This document shows, piece after piece, positions 1-7,527 of a stretch of 64,000 nucleotides of DNA (position 1 is the first letter of the stretch; each line of letters starts with the position of its first letter). The stretch is from JAHELQ01 sp965603365. Lineage in GTDB: Bacteria; Acidobacteriota; Aminicenantia; UBA2199. A model generated the notes under the pieces. It was not told the origin of the DNA and searched no databases. It saw only the letters and a program-made list of their open reading frames with translations. The stretch spans positions 1-64,000 of the forward strand of contig CBFDCR010000016.1 of NCBI GenBank assembly GCA_965603365.1, read 5' to 3'. The translations under genes and the position numbers were made by a program.

Positions 1-54
1 GAGGTGTTGGGTAATTAAAATGATTTTTTGTCCGTTTTTTCTTGACCTAGAACA

Positions 55-264
55 ATGTTGCCAAAAATCCGGCAGCGTTGAGCAAAAATGCCGCAGTGTT
101 GCCAAAAAAACCCCGACGTTGCGGAAAAAAGGCTCAACGCTGCCAAAAATCTGGCGGCGTTTCAAGATAGAAGCCCGTTTTTGCCAAAAAACTCGAAACG
201 TTGGGAAAAAAATCCCGGCGATGCAAAAAAAACCCCGACATTGCCAAAAAAGGGACAGCATTTC
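55..264. repeat. Degenerate 21-bp tandem repeat, tract 1
   Basis: About ten units of 20-21 bp, each carrying one A-run of five to eight bases, usually as GTTGCCAAAAA followed by a C/G-rich stretch (CCCCGGCG-like). A-runs start near 63, 84, 104, 125, 145, 186, 206, 223 and 246. The sixth unit (160-180) has lost most of its A-run. Because the period is close to a multiple of three, several reading frames stay open (for example 20-283 and 88-318), but no ribosome binding site or known domain supports a protein. The whole 1-352 stretch holds no other recognisable gene. Confidence 0.75.
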
Positions 265-352
265 GGTTTCACCATTAAAATGAAGCTGCCATATTTCTTC
301 AACGGTATTTTCTTTTAATTAATAATATGTATTGCTTTTTATGGTATAGATC

Positions 353-775
353 TCATAAATCTTCCATGCCGGTTTCTTTGGGGGTGTCGCTCGCCCTTCT
401 AAAGATTATCTTTAACTCCTTGAATTTGGCGAACATCAACTCCTCCATGTCCGGGTTCTTCGTCATGTGATTTAATAGTTGGGTGTAACGGGCATCCAGT
501 GGTTTATCGGATTCAATGACATTCATGTCGATGACAAACATGCCGCCCTTGCCGGTGAGCAGCCAGGTGACGTTGACCCGGTATTCGCCGGCTAAGGTAA
601 AGAGCATGAAGTTATTGGGATAGATGGCGCCCCGTTCGATGTTGGCGATATTGGACTGGGTGGTGGCCAGTTTAGAGGCCAGGGCCTTTTGCCGCAGACC
701 GAGCCGTTGCCGGGCCGCCTTCAACCGGCCGCCGATCTCTTTGCGTAACGTGTTTTCATCGATGCGATTGGACAT
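353..775 (-). CDS. XRE-family HTH transcriptional regulator
   Basis: A 140-residue protein with an N-terminal lambda-repressor-like helix-turn-helix at about residues 12-70 (core RQKALASKLATTQSNIANIE). The following segment (VTWLLTGKGG) is typical of XRE regulators in which a short oligomerisation region follows the HTH. The C-terminal half (about 75-140) is charged, predicted helical and has no family I recognise. It follows mnmG on the same strand but appears to have its own promoter at the mnmG stop codon. In many bacteria this chromosomal position holds rsmG or parAB, which are absent here. DNA target unknown. The start chosen is the ATG at 775, which sits 6 nt after a -10 hexamer, so the transcript is probably leaderless. 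Confidence 0.8.
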   Translation of the reverse strand: MSNRIDENTLRKEIGGRLKAARQRLGLRQKALASKLATTQSNIANIERGAIYPNNFMLFTLAGEYRVNVTWLLTGKGGMFVIDMNVIESDKPLDARYTQLLNHMTKNPDMEELMFAKFKELKIIFRRASDTPKETGMEDL

Positions 776-781
776 GGGGCC

Positions 782-810
782 AATATATACGATTTTGGTC
801 TAAAATTCAA
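782..810 (-). promoter_or_regulatory. Sigma-70 promoter of the XRE gene, leaderless arrangement
   Basis: On the minus strand TTGAAT (805-810), a 17-bp spacer and TATATT (782-787) are followed after only 6 nt by the ATG of the XRE gene. The expected transcription start is at or next to the A of the start codon. The element overlaps the end of mnmG. Confidence 0.55.
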
Positions 811-2641
811 TTGGAGGGGAGGATTTTTGTTTTTTGGCCTGGAGGGTGAGGTGGATGCTGATGACGTTGATGGCGGCCGGGGTGACGCCGGGGATGGCCA
901 GCACCTCTTTGAGGGTAGCGGGGCGTCGTTGGGAGAGTTTCTGGCGGATCTCGGTGGAGAGGCCGTCGATCCGGAAGTAGTCGATATCGGGGGGCAGCTT
1001 GACCTTCTCCAGGTTCTTCAGCTTCCGGATATCCTTTTTCTGGATTTTAATGTAGCCCTCATACTTCACCTCCGCCTCGATGTGGGAGACATCGGCCAGG
1101 GTCTTATTTTTCAACAGGGGCTGGCCGTACAGCTCTTCCAGGGCCGCAAAATCGAATTCCGGCATCCGCAGCAGGTGAAACAGGCTGCGGCCCTCGCCTT
1201 TATACTTGATTTTCAATGTCTTCAACTTCTCTATGGTTCTCTGCCGTCGATTGAGTTTTCGCATCTGCTGCGCATACGACTTCCGGTCCAGCAGGCCAAA
1301 TTTCAGGGCATACTCCCCCAGCCGTTCAAAGGCGTTATCTTCCCGCAGTTGCAGCCGGTACTCGGCCCGGGAGGTAAAGAGGCGATAGGGCTCGTCAAGG
1401 CCGCGGCTGACGATATCGTCTACCAGGACCCCGATGTAGGCTTGATCCCGACCGGGGATAAAGGGCTCCTGGCCGGTTCGTTTCAAGACCGCATTGATAC
1501 CGGCCAGCAGACCCTGGGCCGCGGCCTCCTCGTAACCGGAGGTACCGTTCACCTGACCGGCGAAGTAGAGGTTCTCGATCTCCTTGCTTTCCAGGGTGTG
1601 TTTTAACTGGGTGGGCCGGATGGCGTCGTATTCGATGGCATAGGCGGGCCGCATCATGACGGCCCGCTGGAGGCCGGGAATGGCCTTCAAGATCTGCTGC
1701 TGCACCGCCACCGGCAGGCTGGAAGAGAGACCGTTGGCGTAGACTTCCTTGTTGTGCAGCCCTTCGGGTTCCAGGTAGAAATGCTGGGTGTGGCGGTCGG
1801 GGAATTTCACGATCTTGTCCTCGATGGAGGGACAATAGCGGGGGCCAACGCCCTCGATCTTGCCGGAGTAGAGGGGGGATTGATCCAGGCTGTCGTTGAT
1901 GATATTCCTGACTTCCGGGGTGGTGTGGCCCAGGTGACAGACGATGCGATTCTTCACCTGGTAACGGCTGAAAATGGAAAAGGGAACCGGCGGCTCATCC
2001 CCGGGCTGGGGGGTAAACCGCTCCCAGTCGATGGAGTCGTGGTGCAGCCGCATGGGGGTGCCGGTCTTGAGCCGGGTCACGGCAAAACCCAGGTCCCTGA
2101 TGTTTTTGGCCAACTGGGTGGCAGCCGGCTCGTTGGCGCGACCGGCGGTATAGACGGTACGGCCGATGTAAATTTTGCCGTCCAGGAAGGTGCCGGCCGT
2201 AATGATGACCGCATCGACGGCGATCTCATTGCCTTCCAGCAGTTTCACCCCCCTGACCTTGCCGTTCTTGACCACAATTTCCGAGACAACAGACTGGTAA
2301 AGGGAGATGTTTGGTTGTCTCTCTAAAAAATCCTTCATGAAGAGTCGGTACTGTACCTTATCGTTCTGGCTGCGGGTGGCCCGCACCGCCGGGCCTTTGC
2401 TGCGGTTCAAAATCTTAAAGTGAATGCCGGTGGCATCGGCGGCCCGGGCCATGATGCCGCCCATGGCATCGATCTCTTTCACCAGGTGTCCCTTGGCAAT
2501 GCCGCCGATGGAGGGGTTGCAGGACATCTGGGCAACGGTCTCCAGGTAGATGGTGACCAGGACTGCTTCGTGCTGCATCCGGGCCACCGCACTGGCGGCC
2601 TCGATACCGGCATGACCTGCGCCTACAATCGCCACCTTCAT
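800..2641 (-). CDS. mnmG: tRNA uridine-5-carboxymethylaminomethyl(34) synthesis enzyme MnmG
   Basis: A 613-residue FAD enzyme that, with MnmE, installs cmnm5 on the wobble uridine of certain tRNAs. The N-terminal dinucleotide-binding motif GAGHAGIEAA (residues 7-16) binds FAD. SCNPSIGGIAKGHLVKEIDA (about 40-59) contains the conserved catalytic-region cysteine. The GTFLDGKIYIG and GYEEAAAQGL motifs are typical of the family, as is the C-terminal helical domain for tRNA and MnmE binding. Length matches the usual 610-630. It starts 4 nt after the mnmE stop, so the two are almost certainly co-transcribed. Confidence 0.97.
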   Translation of the reverse strand: MKVAIVGAGHAGIEAASAVARMQHEAVLVTIYLETVAQMSCNPSIGGIAKGHLVKEIDAMGGIMARAADATGIHFKILNRSKGPAVRATRSQNDKVQYRLFMKDFLERQPNISLYQSVVSEIVVKNGKVRGVKLLEGNEIAVDAVIITAGTFLDGKIYIGRTVYTAGRANEPAATQLAKNIRDLGFAVTRLKTGTPMRLHHDSIDWERFTPQPGDEPPVPFSIFSRYQVKNRIVCHLGHTTPEVRNIINDSLDQSPLYSGKIEGVGPRYCPSIEDKIVKFPDRHTQHFYLEPEGLHNKEVYANGLSSSLPVAVQQQILKAIPGLQRAVMMRPAYAIEYDAIRPTQLKHTLESKEIENLYFAGQVNGTSGYEEAAAQGLLAGINAVLKRTGQEPFIPGRDQAYIGVLVDDIVSRGLDEPYRLFTSRAEYRLQLREDNAFERLGEYALKFGLLDRKSYAQQMRKLNRRQRTIEKLKTLKIKYKGEGRSLFHLLRMPEFDFAALEELYGQPLLKNKTLADVSHIEAEVKYEGYIKIQKKDIRKLKNLEKVKLPPDIDYFRIDGLSTEIRQKLSQRRPATLKEVLAIPGVTPAAINVISIHLTLQAKKQKSSPPIEF

Positions 2642-2645
2642 GTGC

Positions 2646-4004
2646 TCACTTCCCCACGCAGAATCTTGAAAATATGCCGTCCAGGATGTCGTCGCTGCTG
2701 ATCTGGCCGGTCAGTTCGCCCATGATGTGAAGGGCGGCTCGAATCTCCTCGGCCATGATCTCCACCTGATTGGACTCTTGCCGCACCATGTCGCAAACCC
2801 GCTTGATCACTTCATACAGTTGGGCCAGGTGCTGCTTTTGTCGATGATTGACGGAAAAATCAGCCGCCTGGGTCTCGATATTGTTCACCAAACCCTTTAA
2901 AAACAGGCTCACCACCTCGGTATTGATGTTTTCCTGTACCGAAATTTGGTGGAGTTCTTCACCCTTAAACCGGTCCTTGATGGCCGCCAGGCAACCGGCG
3001 TCGGCAGTATCGATCTTGTTTACCAGGACGATCTTTTCCCTATCCTGAATCGACTTGTAGATCTCCAGGTCGCTGTCGTCTACCTCCCTGGAGGCATCCA
3101 GCATAAAAATAACGGCATCGCTCTTCTCTATCTTCTCCAGGCTCCGGCGGATTCCCTGGGTCTCGACATGGTCGTTGGCCAGATGGCTCATGCCGGCCAC
3201 ATCGTTAATTTCAAAGGGGTAGCCGTCGATATAGAGTTTTTCTCTAATAAAATCCCGGGTGGTGCCGGGGGTGGCGGAAATGATGGAGCGTTCCTCCATG
3301 AGCAGGTGATTGAAGAGCGACGATTTACCCACATTGACCTTACCGGCGATCACGATATTGAGCCCCCGGTCCAGGCTGTCGTTAAACCTGGCCCCGGTCA
3401 AAATCCTGTCGATCACCCGGGCCGTCTCTTCCACTTCACCGACAAGGTTTATAGGCCCTAAGAATTGATCTTCCTGGAATTCGATGATGGATTCCACTAA
3501 TATACCTAACTCGGTGAGCTGTCCCCGTAATTTTTTCACCAACCCGGAAAGTCTGCCTTCTAAATTGTCGAATTTCATCAGGGCAAAGTGCCGGGAATTG
3601 GCATTGATCAGTTCGTCGACCGCTTCGGCCTGGATCAAGTCTATTTTTCCATTTTTAAAGGCCCGGTAGGTAAACTCACCGGGCATTGCCTGGCGGGCCT
3701 GATGCTCAAAAATCAAATCTAAGATCGCCTCGATGACAAAAGGGCTGGAGTGAATCGATATTTCCGCCAGATCCTCACCGGTATAAGATTTCGGTTCCTT
3801 AAAATAGGTGACCAGGCCCTCATCGATTTTCTGGCCCTTCTTGTGAATAAAGGCGTGATAGGCGGTGCGGGGAACGATTTTTCGGGGCAGGCCCCGGGTA
3901 ATTTTTGCCAATATGTCCAGGGTATTTTGACCCGACAGCCTGATAACGGCAATACCCCCTCTTCCCAACGGGGTCGAAAGGGCGGCGATTGTATCATGCC
4001 ACAT
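2646..4004 (-). CDS. mnmE: tRNA modification GTPase MnmE
   Basis: A 452-residue G protein partner of MnmG. The N-terminal formyl-THF-binding domain begins with DTIAALSTPLGRGGIAVIRLSG. The inserted G domain carries the P-loop GKVNVGKSSLFN (about 218-229), a switch segment TPGTTRDF, DVAG in place of the classical DTAG, and NKID. The last residues FCVGK match the family C-terminal C-[IVL]-G-K motif whose cysteine is needed for tRNA modification. The ATG at 4004 is preceded by AGGAG. It lies 30 nt downstream of jag. Confidence 0.97.
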   Translation of the reverse strand: MWHDTIAALSTPLGRGGIAVIRLSGQNTLDILAKITRGLPRKIVPRTAYHAFIHKKGQKIDEGLVTYFKEPKSYTGEDLAEISIHSSPFVIEAILDLIFEHQARQAMPGEFTYRAFKNGKIDLIQAEAVDELINANSRHFALMKFDNLEGRLSGLVKKLRGQLTELGILVESIIEFQEDQFLGPINLVGEVEETARVIDRILTGARFNDSLDRGLNIVIAGKVNVGKSSLFNHLLMEERSIISATPGTTRDFIREKLYIDGYPFEINDVAGMSHLANDHVETQGIRRSLEKIEKSDAVIFMLDASREVDDSDLEIYKSIQDREKIVLVNKIDTADAGCLAAIKDRFKGEELHQISVQENINTEVVSLFLKGLVNNIETQAADFSVNHRQKQHLAQLYEVIKRVCDMVRQESNQVEIMAEEIRAALHIMGELTGQISSDDILDGIFSRFCVGK

Positions 4005-4034
4005 AATCCATCTTACTCCTAAAGGGCTGTATAC

Positions 4035-4649
4035 TTATCTTCTTTTGCGAATGGTGATGACTTTCAGGAAGCTGTCGCCCTCGCTCCTGGATTCCAGGTC
4101 GGTATATTTATTGATGGTCATATGGACAATTCTGCGCTCGAAAGGATTGAGTTCATTAAGATCGACGGGTCTCCCGCTCCTTCGCACTTCCTTGGCGAAA
4201 CGATGGGCTAAGGTAGTCAGTTCCCGTTCCCGGTTCTTCCTGAAATTCTCACATTCACAATATATTTTCTTGCCAATTTTGTCGGAAAATAAACGATTCA
4301 AGAGGTATTGAATGGCATTTAGCAAGGTACCGTTTTGATACAGAAACAGCCTGAAATCGTTCCCCCAAAAATTCGTCTTCAGAAAGGCCCTCCTATTCAC
4401 AACTTCAAATTCGATTTCCAGCTTCATAAGTCTCAACATATGGCCGACAAACTCCTCCATTTCCTTCTCTTCGCTGCCGTCGGAAATCCAGGCCCGGATA
4501 TAAATTTCCCTCTGCTTATGGCCAAAATACTTTGTCTTGCCGGTTATGATCTCGTATTTTATTTCATCTTCATCGGCATTAAACTCCGCTGCGGCCAGGA
4601 CCATTGCCTCCTTCAAAGAGGAGGCACTAAATTCCTTTTTCTCGCTCAT
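4035..4649 (-). CDS. khpB: Jag/KhpB-type RNA-binding protein (Jag-N, KH, R3H)
   Basis: A 204-residue protein with the domain order of KhpB/Jag. An N-terminal Jag-N domain (about 1-50, FSASSLKEAMVLAAAEFNAD) is followed by a central KH-like domain (about 78-140, with NGTLLNAIQYLLNRLF) and a C-terminal R3H domain (about 141-200) containing LNPFERRIVHMTI. Proteins of this family bind RNA and influence cell division and elongation in Gram-positive bacteria; the role here is not known. It overlaps yidC by 4 bp, the classic yidC-jag arrangement. Confidence 0.9.
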   Translation of the reverse strand: MSEKKEFSASSLKEAMVLAAAEFNADEDEIKYEIITGKTKYFGHKQREIYIRAWISDGSEEKEMEEFVGHMLRLMKLEIEFEVVNRRAFLKTNFWGNDFRLFLYQNGTLLNAIQYLLNRLFSDKIGKKIYCECENFRKNRERELTTLAHRFAKEVRRSGRPVDLNELNPFERRIVHMTINKYTDLESRSEGDSFLKVITIRKRR

Positions 4650-6445
4650 CTCTTCTTAGACCCCTTCTTACGTTTTAAAGTTTTTTTCTCCTTCTCTTCG
4701 GCTCTCTTTTTTTTGTATATTTTATCGTTGATGATCTTCTGCTGTCCCATCTGGAGTACATTTGAAAAGGCCCAATACAATGTCAGGCCGCTGGGTAAAT
4801 TCATCACAAAGATCACAATCACCACCGGCATGATGTACATCATCTTCTTCTGGGCCCCTTCGGCCGCGGCCGGGGTCATCTTCTGCAGCAGGATCTGGGT
4901 AATACCCATCACGATGGGCAGTACATAGTAGGGATCCTTGACGGAAAGATCCGTGATCCACAACAGCCAGGGTTCGTGCCGGACATTGATGGAAACCGCC
5001 AGCATTCTGAACAGGCCCCAGAGGATGGGCAACTGGAGCAGTAACGGCAGGCAGCCGCCGGCGGGATTGACCTTCTCTTGCTTGTACAGGGCCATCATCT
5101 CCGCATTCATGGCCCGGCGCTGCTCGGGATCCCGTTGATTTTTATACTTCTTGCGGATGGCCTTGATCTTCGGCTGCAGGGCTTGCATCTTGCCCATCGA
5201 CACACTGGAAGAATACGTTAACGGAAACAGCAGGATTTTTAAAAACAGGGTAAAGAAAATGATGGCCCAGCCGTAATTGGGCACGAATTTATGAACCAGG
5301 ACGACGCCCTTCAACATGATCTTGGCAATCGAGCCGAACCAACCGTACTCCACCACATTGTTGATATCGGCAAATGAATCTCCGATACCGGCCAGGACCT
5401 CTTCATCCTTGGGCCCCATGTAGACCCGTCCCGGATTGGTCACGATCATATAGGAATACAGACTCTGCTCCTTACCGGCCTTCTCTTTTACAATATAGTA
5501 CTTAATATTGGTGTCCGCCTTAGCGATTCTAAAAATGGCGGCAAAATAGGTGGTCTCATACGCGGACCAGTAAAAATAGCCGCTCAAGGTACCCTCTGCC
5601 ACCTCGATATTCTGCTGCCCGGTGGGCTGGGTCTTTTGTTTACGAAACTCCACCGATCTTATATCTTCTCCATCATAGGCGCCGATCTTCAGCCCCGCCT
5701 GCAGGGCCCTGTCGGTGCTGACATTGTTTTCCAGGTCCGGGCCAAAAATAAAGGGGGCATCCAGAACCTTGCCGTCCTTCAAAATCCGGTACTCCACATT
5801 CATCACATAACTGCCGTCGGCAACGACAAATTTCTTTAACACATAGAGATTGGTATCCTTCTCCGCATATTTAAACACGATCTCTTTGCGCCCCCCTTTG
5901 CCCACCCTCACATTCATATCCCCGCTGTAGACAAACCGGGCACCGTTCAATTTCTTGTAAATTTCATTTTCCTCAAAGGGGGAAAAATAGAAGGGATAGA
6001 GGCCGAATCGCTCAACCTTAGCGGAAATCAAATCCAGCGGATTCTGTTTATCATCATTGTATTTCTTGAGAACAAAGGATTTTAACCCGGCCCCCTTATT
6101 GGTAAAGGTTGCGGTAAACAGGTCGGTCTCCACCACCACATCCTTTACCTGCTGTTCCTTCAGATCCTCGCTGACCGGCTCAACAGTAGGCAGCTTCTCC
6201 TTCTGCACCGGTTCTTTCTTTTTGGAAAAAATATCCGAAATATCCTGGCCCTCTTTCGGTGCAGCCCCCTCCTCCAGCGGCAGACTTTTGACGCCCTCTA
6301 TAGACTCCGGGCCGTCAACGGTTTTACCCACTTCGGCCGGCGGTATTTGGGGACGGGGTGTCGGCTTAGGCATGAAAAAATATTGATAAATGACGATAAC
6401 GATAATTGACAGCGCAATGGCTAAGATCAGTTTTTTTGTATCCAT
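4646..6445 (-). CDS. yidC: Membrane protein insertase YidC
   Basis: A 599-residue inner-membrane insertase of the long Gram-negative type. It has an N-terminal signal anchor (residues 5-25), a low-complexity Pro/Glu/Lys linker, a large periplasmic beta-supersandwich domain (about 95-365), and the conserved five-helix core (about 370-575) with PAGGCLPLLLQLPILWGLFR and LPSGLTLYWAFSN. The tail is very basic (KKKRAEEKEKKTLKRKKGSKKR region), as expected for ribosome contact. It inserts inner-membrane proteins alone or with SecYEG. It overlaps yidD by 19 bp and jag by 4 bp. Confidence 0.96.
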   Translation of the reverse strand: MDTKKLILAIALSIIVIVIYQYFFMPKPTPRPQIPPAEVGKTVDGPESIEGVKSLPLEEGAAPKEGQDISDIFSKKKEPVQKEKLPTVEPVSEDLKEQQVKDVVVETDLFTATFTNKGAGLKSFVLKKYNDDKQNPLDLISAKVERFGLYPFYFSPFEENEIYKKLNGARFVYSGDMNVRVGKGGRKEIVFKYAEKDTNLYVLKKFVVADGSYVMNVEYRILKDGKVLDAPFIFGPDLENNVSTDRALQAGLKIGAYDGEDIRSVEFRKQKTQPTGQQNIEVAEGTLSGYFYWSAYETTYFAAIFRIAKADTNIKYYIVKEKAGKEQSLYSYMIVTNPGRVYMGPKDEEVLAGIGDSFADINNVVEYGWFGSIAKIMLKGVVLVHKFVPNYGWAIIFFTLFLKILLFPLTYSSSVSMGKMQALQPKIKAIRKKYKNQRDPEQRRAMNAEMMALYKQEKVNPAGGCLPLLLQLPILWGLFRMLAVSINVRHEPWLLWITDLSVKDPYYVLPIVMGITQILLQKMTPAAAEGAQKKMMYIMPVVIVIFVMNLPSGLTLYWAFSNVLQMGQQKIINDKIYKKKRAEEKEKKTLKRKKGSKKR

Positions 6446-6678
6446 CTTAAACTCACCTCAAATTTTTCCGGAACCGGATCCATTCCCCCCGGATGCAGGG
6501 GATGACACTTTAACAACCTCTTTAAACCTAAAAAAAATCCCTTGACCACACCATGTCTGTCAATGGCTTCATAGGTATAATGGGAGCAGGTGGGATAAAA
6601 GCGGCAGTGATTACCCAATAACGGCGAAATAATTTTTTTATACAATTTCAAAATTAGCAGAAAAGGTTTCTTGATCAT
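6427..6678 (-). CDS. yidD: Membrane protein insertion efficiency factor YidD
   Basis: An 83-residue protein with the family signature: an amphipathic N-terminus (LILKLYKKIISPLLGNHCRF), the YPTCSHYTYEAIDRHG motif with its conserved cysteine, and KRLLKCHPLHPGGMDPVP near the C-terminus. It assists YidC-dependent insertion. It overlaps rnpA by 4 bp and yidC by 19 bp, so translation is probably coupled. Confidence 0.95.
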   Translation of the reverse strand: MIKKPFLLILKLYKKIISPLLGNHCRFYPTCSHYTYEAIDRHGVVKGFFLGLKRLLKCHPLHPGGMDPVPEKFEVSLRWIQKN

Positions 6679-7033
6679 TGTGCCCTGCTTATCTTCATCA
6701 ATGCACCGGTAAACAATCGTTCAATCTCATCGCTGTGAGTATTGTCGAAACGCTTTTTCATGACGACCCAAAAATCAAATTTATTTTTCACCATGTTCTG
6801 TTTAAGGCGGAAAAGCTCTTTCATTTTTCTCTTTATATAATTTCGCTCAACAGCCTTGCCAATTTTTCTATTTACAGAGATCGCAAACCGGTGGTAGTGA
6901 AATTCATTCCTGACATAGTACAAAAAAAAACCCCGTTTTTGATTTTACGGCCATGTTTTAACATAAACCTGAAGTTCTGGCTCTTCCTGATTCTCTGGTA
7001 CGAAGGAAATCGAAAAGACAATCCGCCCACCAT
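6675..7033 (-). CDS. rnpA: Ribonuclease P protein component, split by a frameshift at a T9 run
   Basis: The protein subunit of RNase P, which matures tRNA 5' ends. The downstream part (6675-6923) carries the core RFAISVNRKIGKAVERNYIKR signature but lacks the N-terminus. The missing part is found in another frame upstream: starting at ATG 7033, which overlaps the rpmH stop as TGATG, it reads SYQRIRKSQNFRFMLKHGR and on to KNGVFF, the expected RnpA N-terminus. The frames meet at nine consecutive T (6922-6930). Adding one T, or a -1 ribosomal slip on U UUU UUU, gives an intact protein of about 119 residues, the normal length. Either a homopolymer sequencing error or real frameshifting/transcriptional slippage would explain it; error is the simpler reading because the gene is essential. 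Confidence 0.9.
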
Positions 7034-7167
7034 CAAACGGTCAAACGCTTCCTGCCCTTTCTTCTCCTCTGGCTCAGCACAGCCGGCCCGCCCTTGGCAG
7101 CCATTCTGGCTCTAAAACCATGAGTTCTCTTTCTCTTCAAATTATTAGGTTGATACGTCCGTTTCAC
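7033..7167 (-). CDS. rpmH: Ribosomal protein bL34
   Basis: A 44-residue protein starting at GTG 7167 (first residues after the start KRTYQPNNLKRKRTHGFRAR) and ending KGRKRLTV, matching bL34 over its whole length. One position in the usual GGR motif reads GGP. GAGGAG lies 7-8 nt before the GTG. The TGA stop overlaps the ATG of rnpA by one base. It heads the rpmH-rnpA-yidD-yidC-jag-mnmE-mnmG series. Confidence 0.96.
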   Translation of the reverse strand: MKRTYQPNNLKRKRTHGFRARMAAKGGPAVLSQRRRKGRKRLTV

Positions 7168-7259
7168 TGCAACTCCTCTTTGACATAAACATCAAAATTG
7201 TCCTCCTGCCTCCACATAGGGATAACAATTTTGTATACCTCTATTTTCAAATAAAGTAC

Positions 7260-7288
7260 ACTATATTAAAAAAACGTCCAATTGTCAA
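7260..7288 (-). promoter_or_regulatory. Sigma-70 promoter of the rpmH operon
   Basis: Minus-strand TTGACA (7283-7288), 17-bp spacer, TATAGT (7260-7265). The predicted start near 7253 gives a leader of about 85 nt before the rpmH GTG. The 7168-7527 gap otherwise contains only this promoter and the divergent one at 7450; one TGTGGACAA near 7396 resembles a DnaA box but is solitary. Confidence 0.7.
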
Positions 7289-7449
7289 GAAGATCCCCCA
7301 TATCATCCTTTTTTTTTCCAAAAGGGATAAAAAAAGGGGGGAAAGGCCGGCTCTATTTTTTGACCGGATGCTTCCCGGGGCAATAAGAATTGATGTGGAC
7401 AAAATATCGGGATAAACTGCCATCAGGGAGGGGGAAAGTACCTTTTGAG

Positions 7450-7478
7450 TTGACAATAACGGCGTATTATTATATAAA
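7450..7478 (+). promoter_or_regulatory. Sigma-70 promoter of the Cache kinase gene
   Basis: TTGACA (7450-7455), 17-bp spacer, TATAAA (7473-7478). The predicted start is near 7485, giving a leader of about 43 nt before the ATG at 7528. Confidence 0.6.
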
Positions 7479-7527
7479 TGTAATCGAGTAAGGTATTATG
7501 AAAATAATAAATGGAACGTAGTAAAAG

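Noticed and set aside
7168..7527. Chromosomal origin next to rpmH
   Set aside because: Only one DnaA-box-like sequence (TGTGGACAA) and no dnaA or dnaN; gene order alone is not enough.
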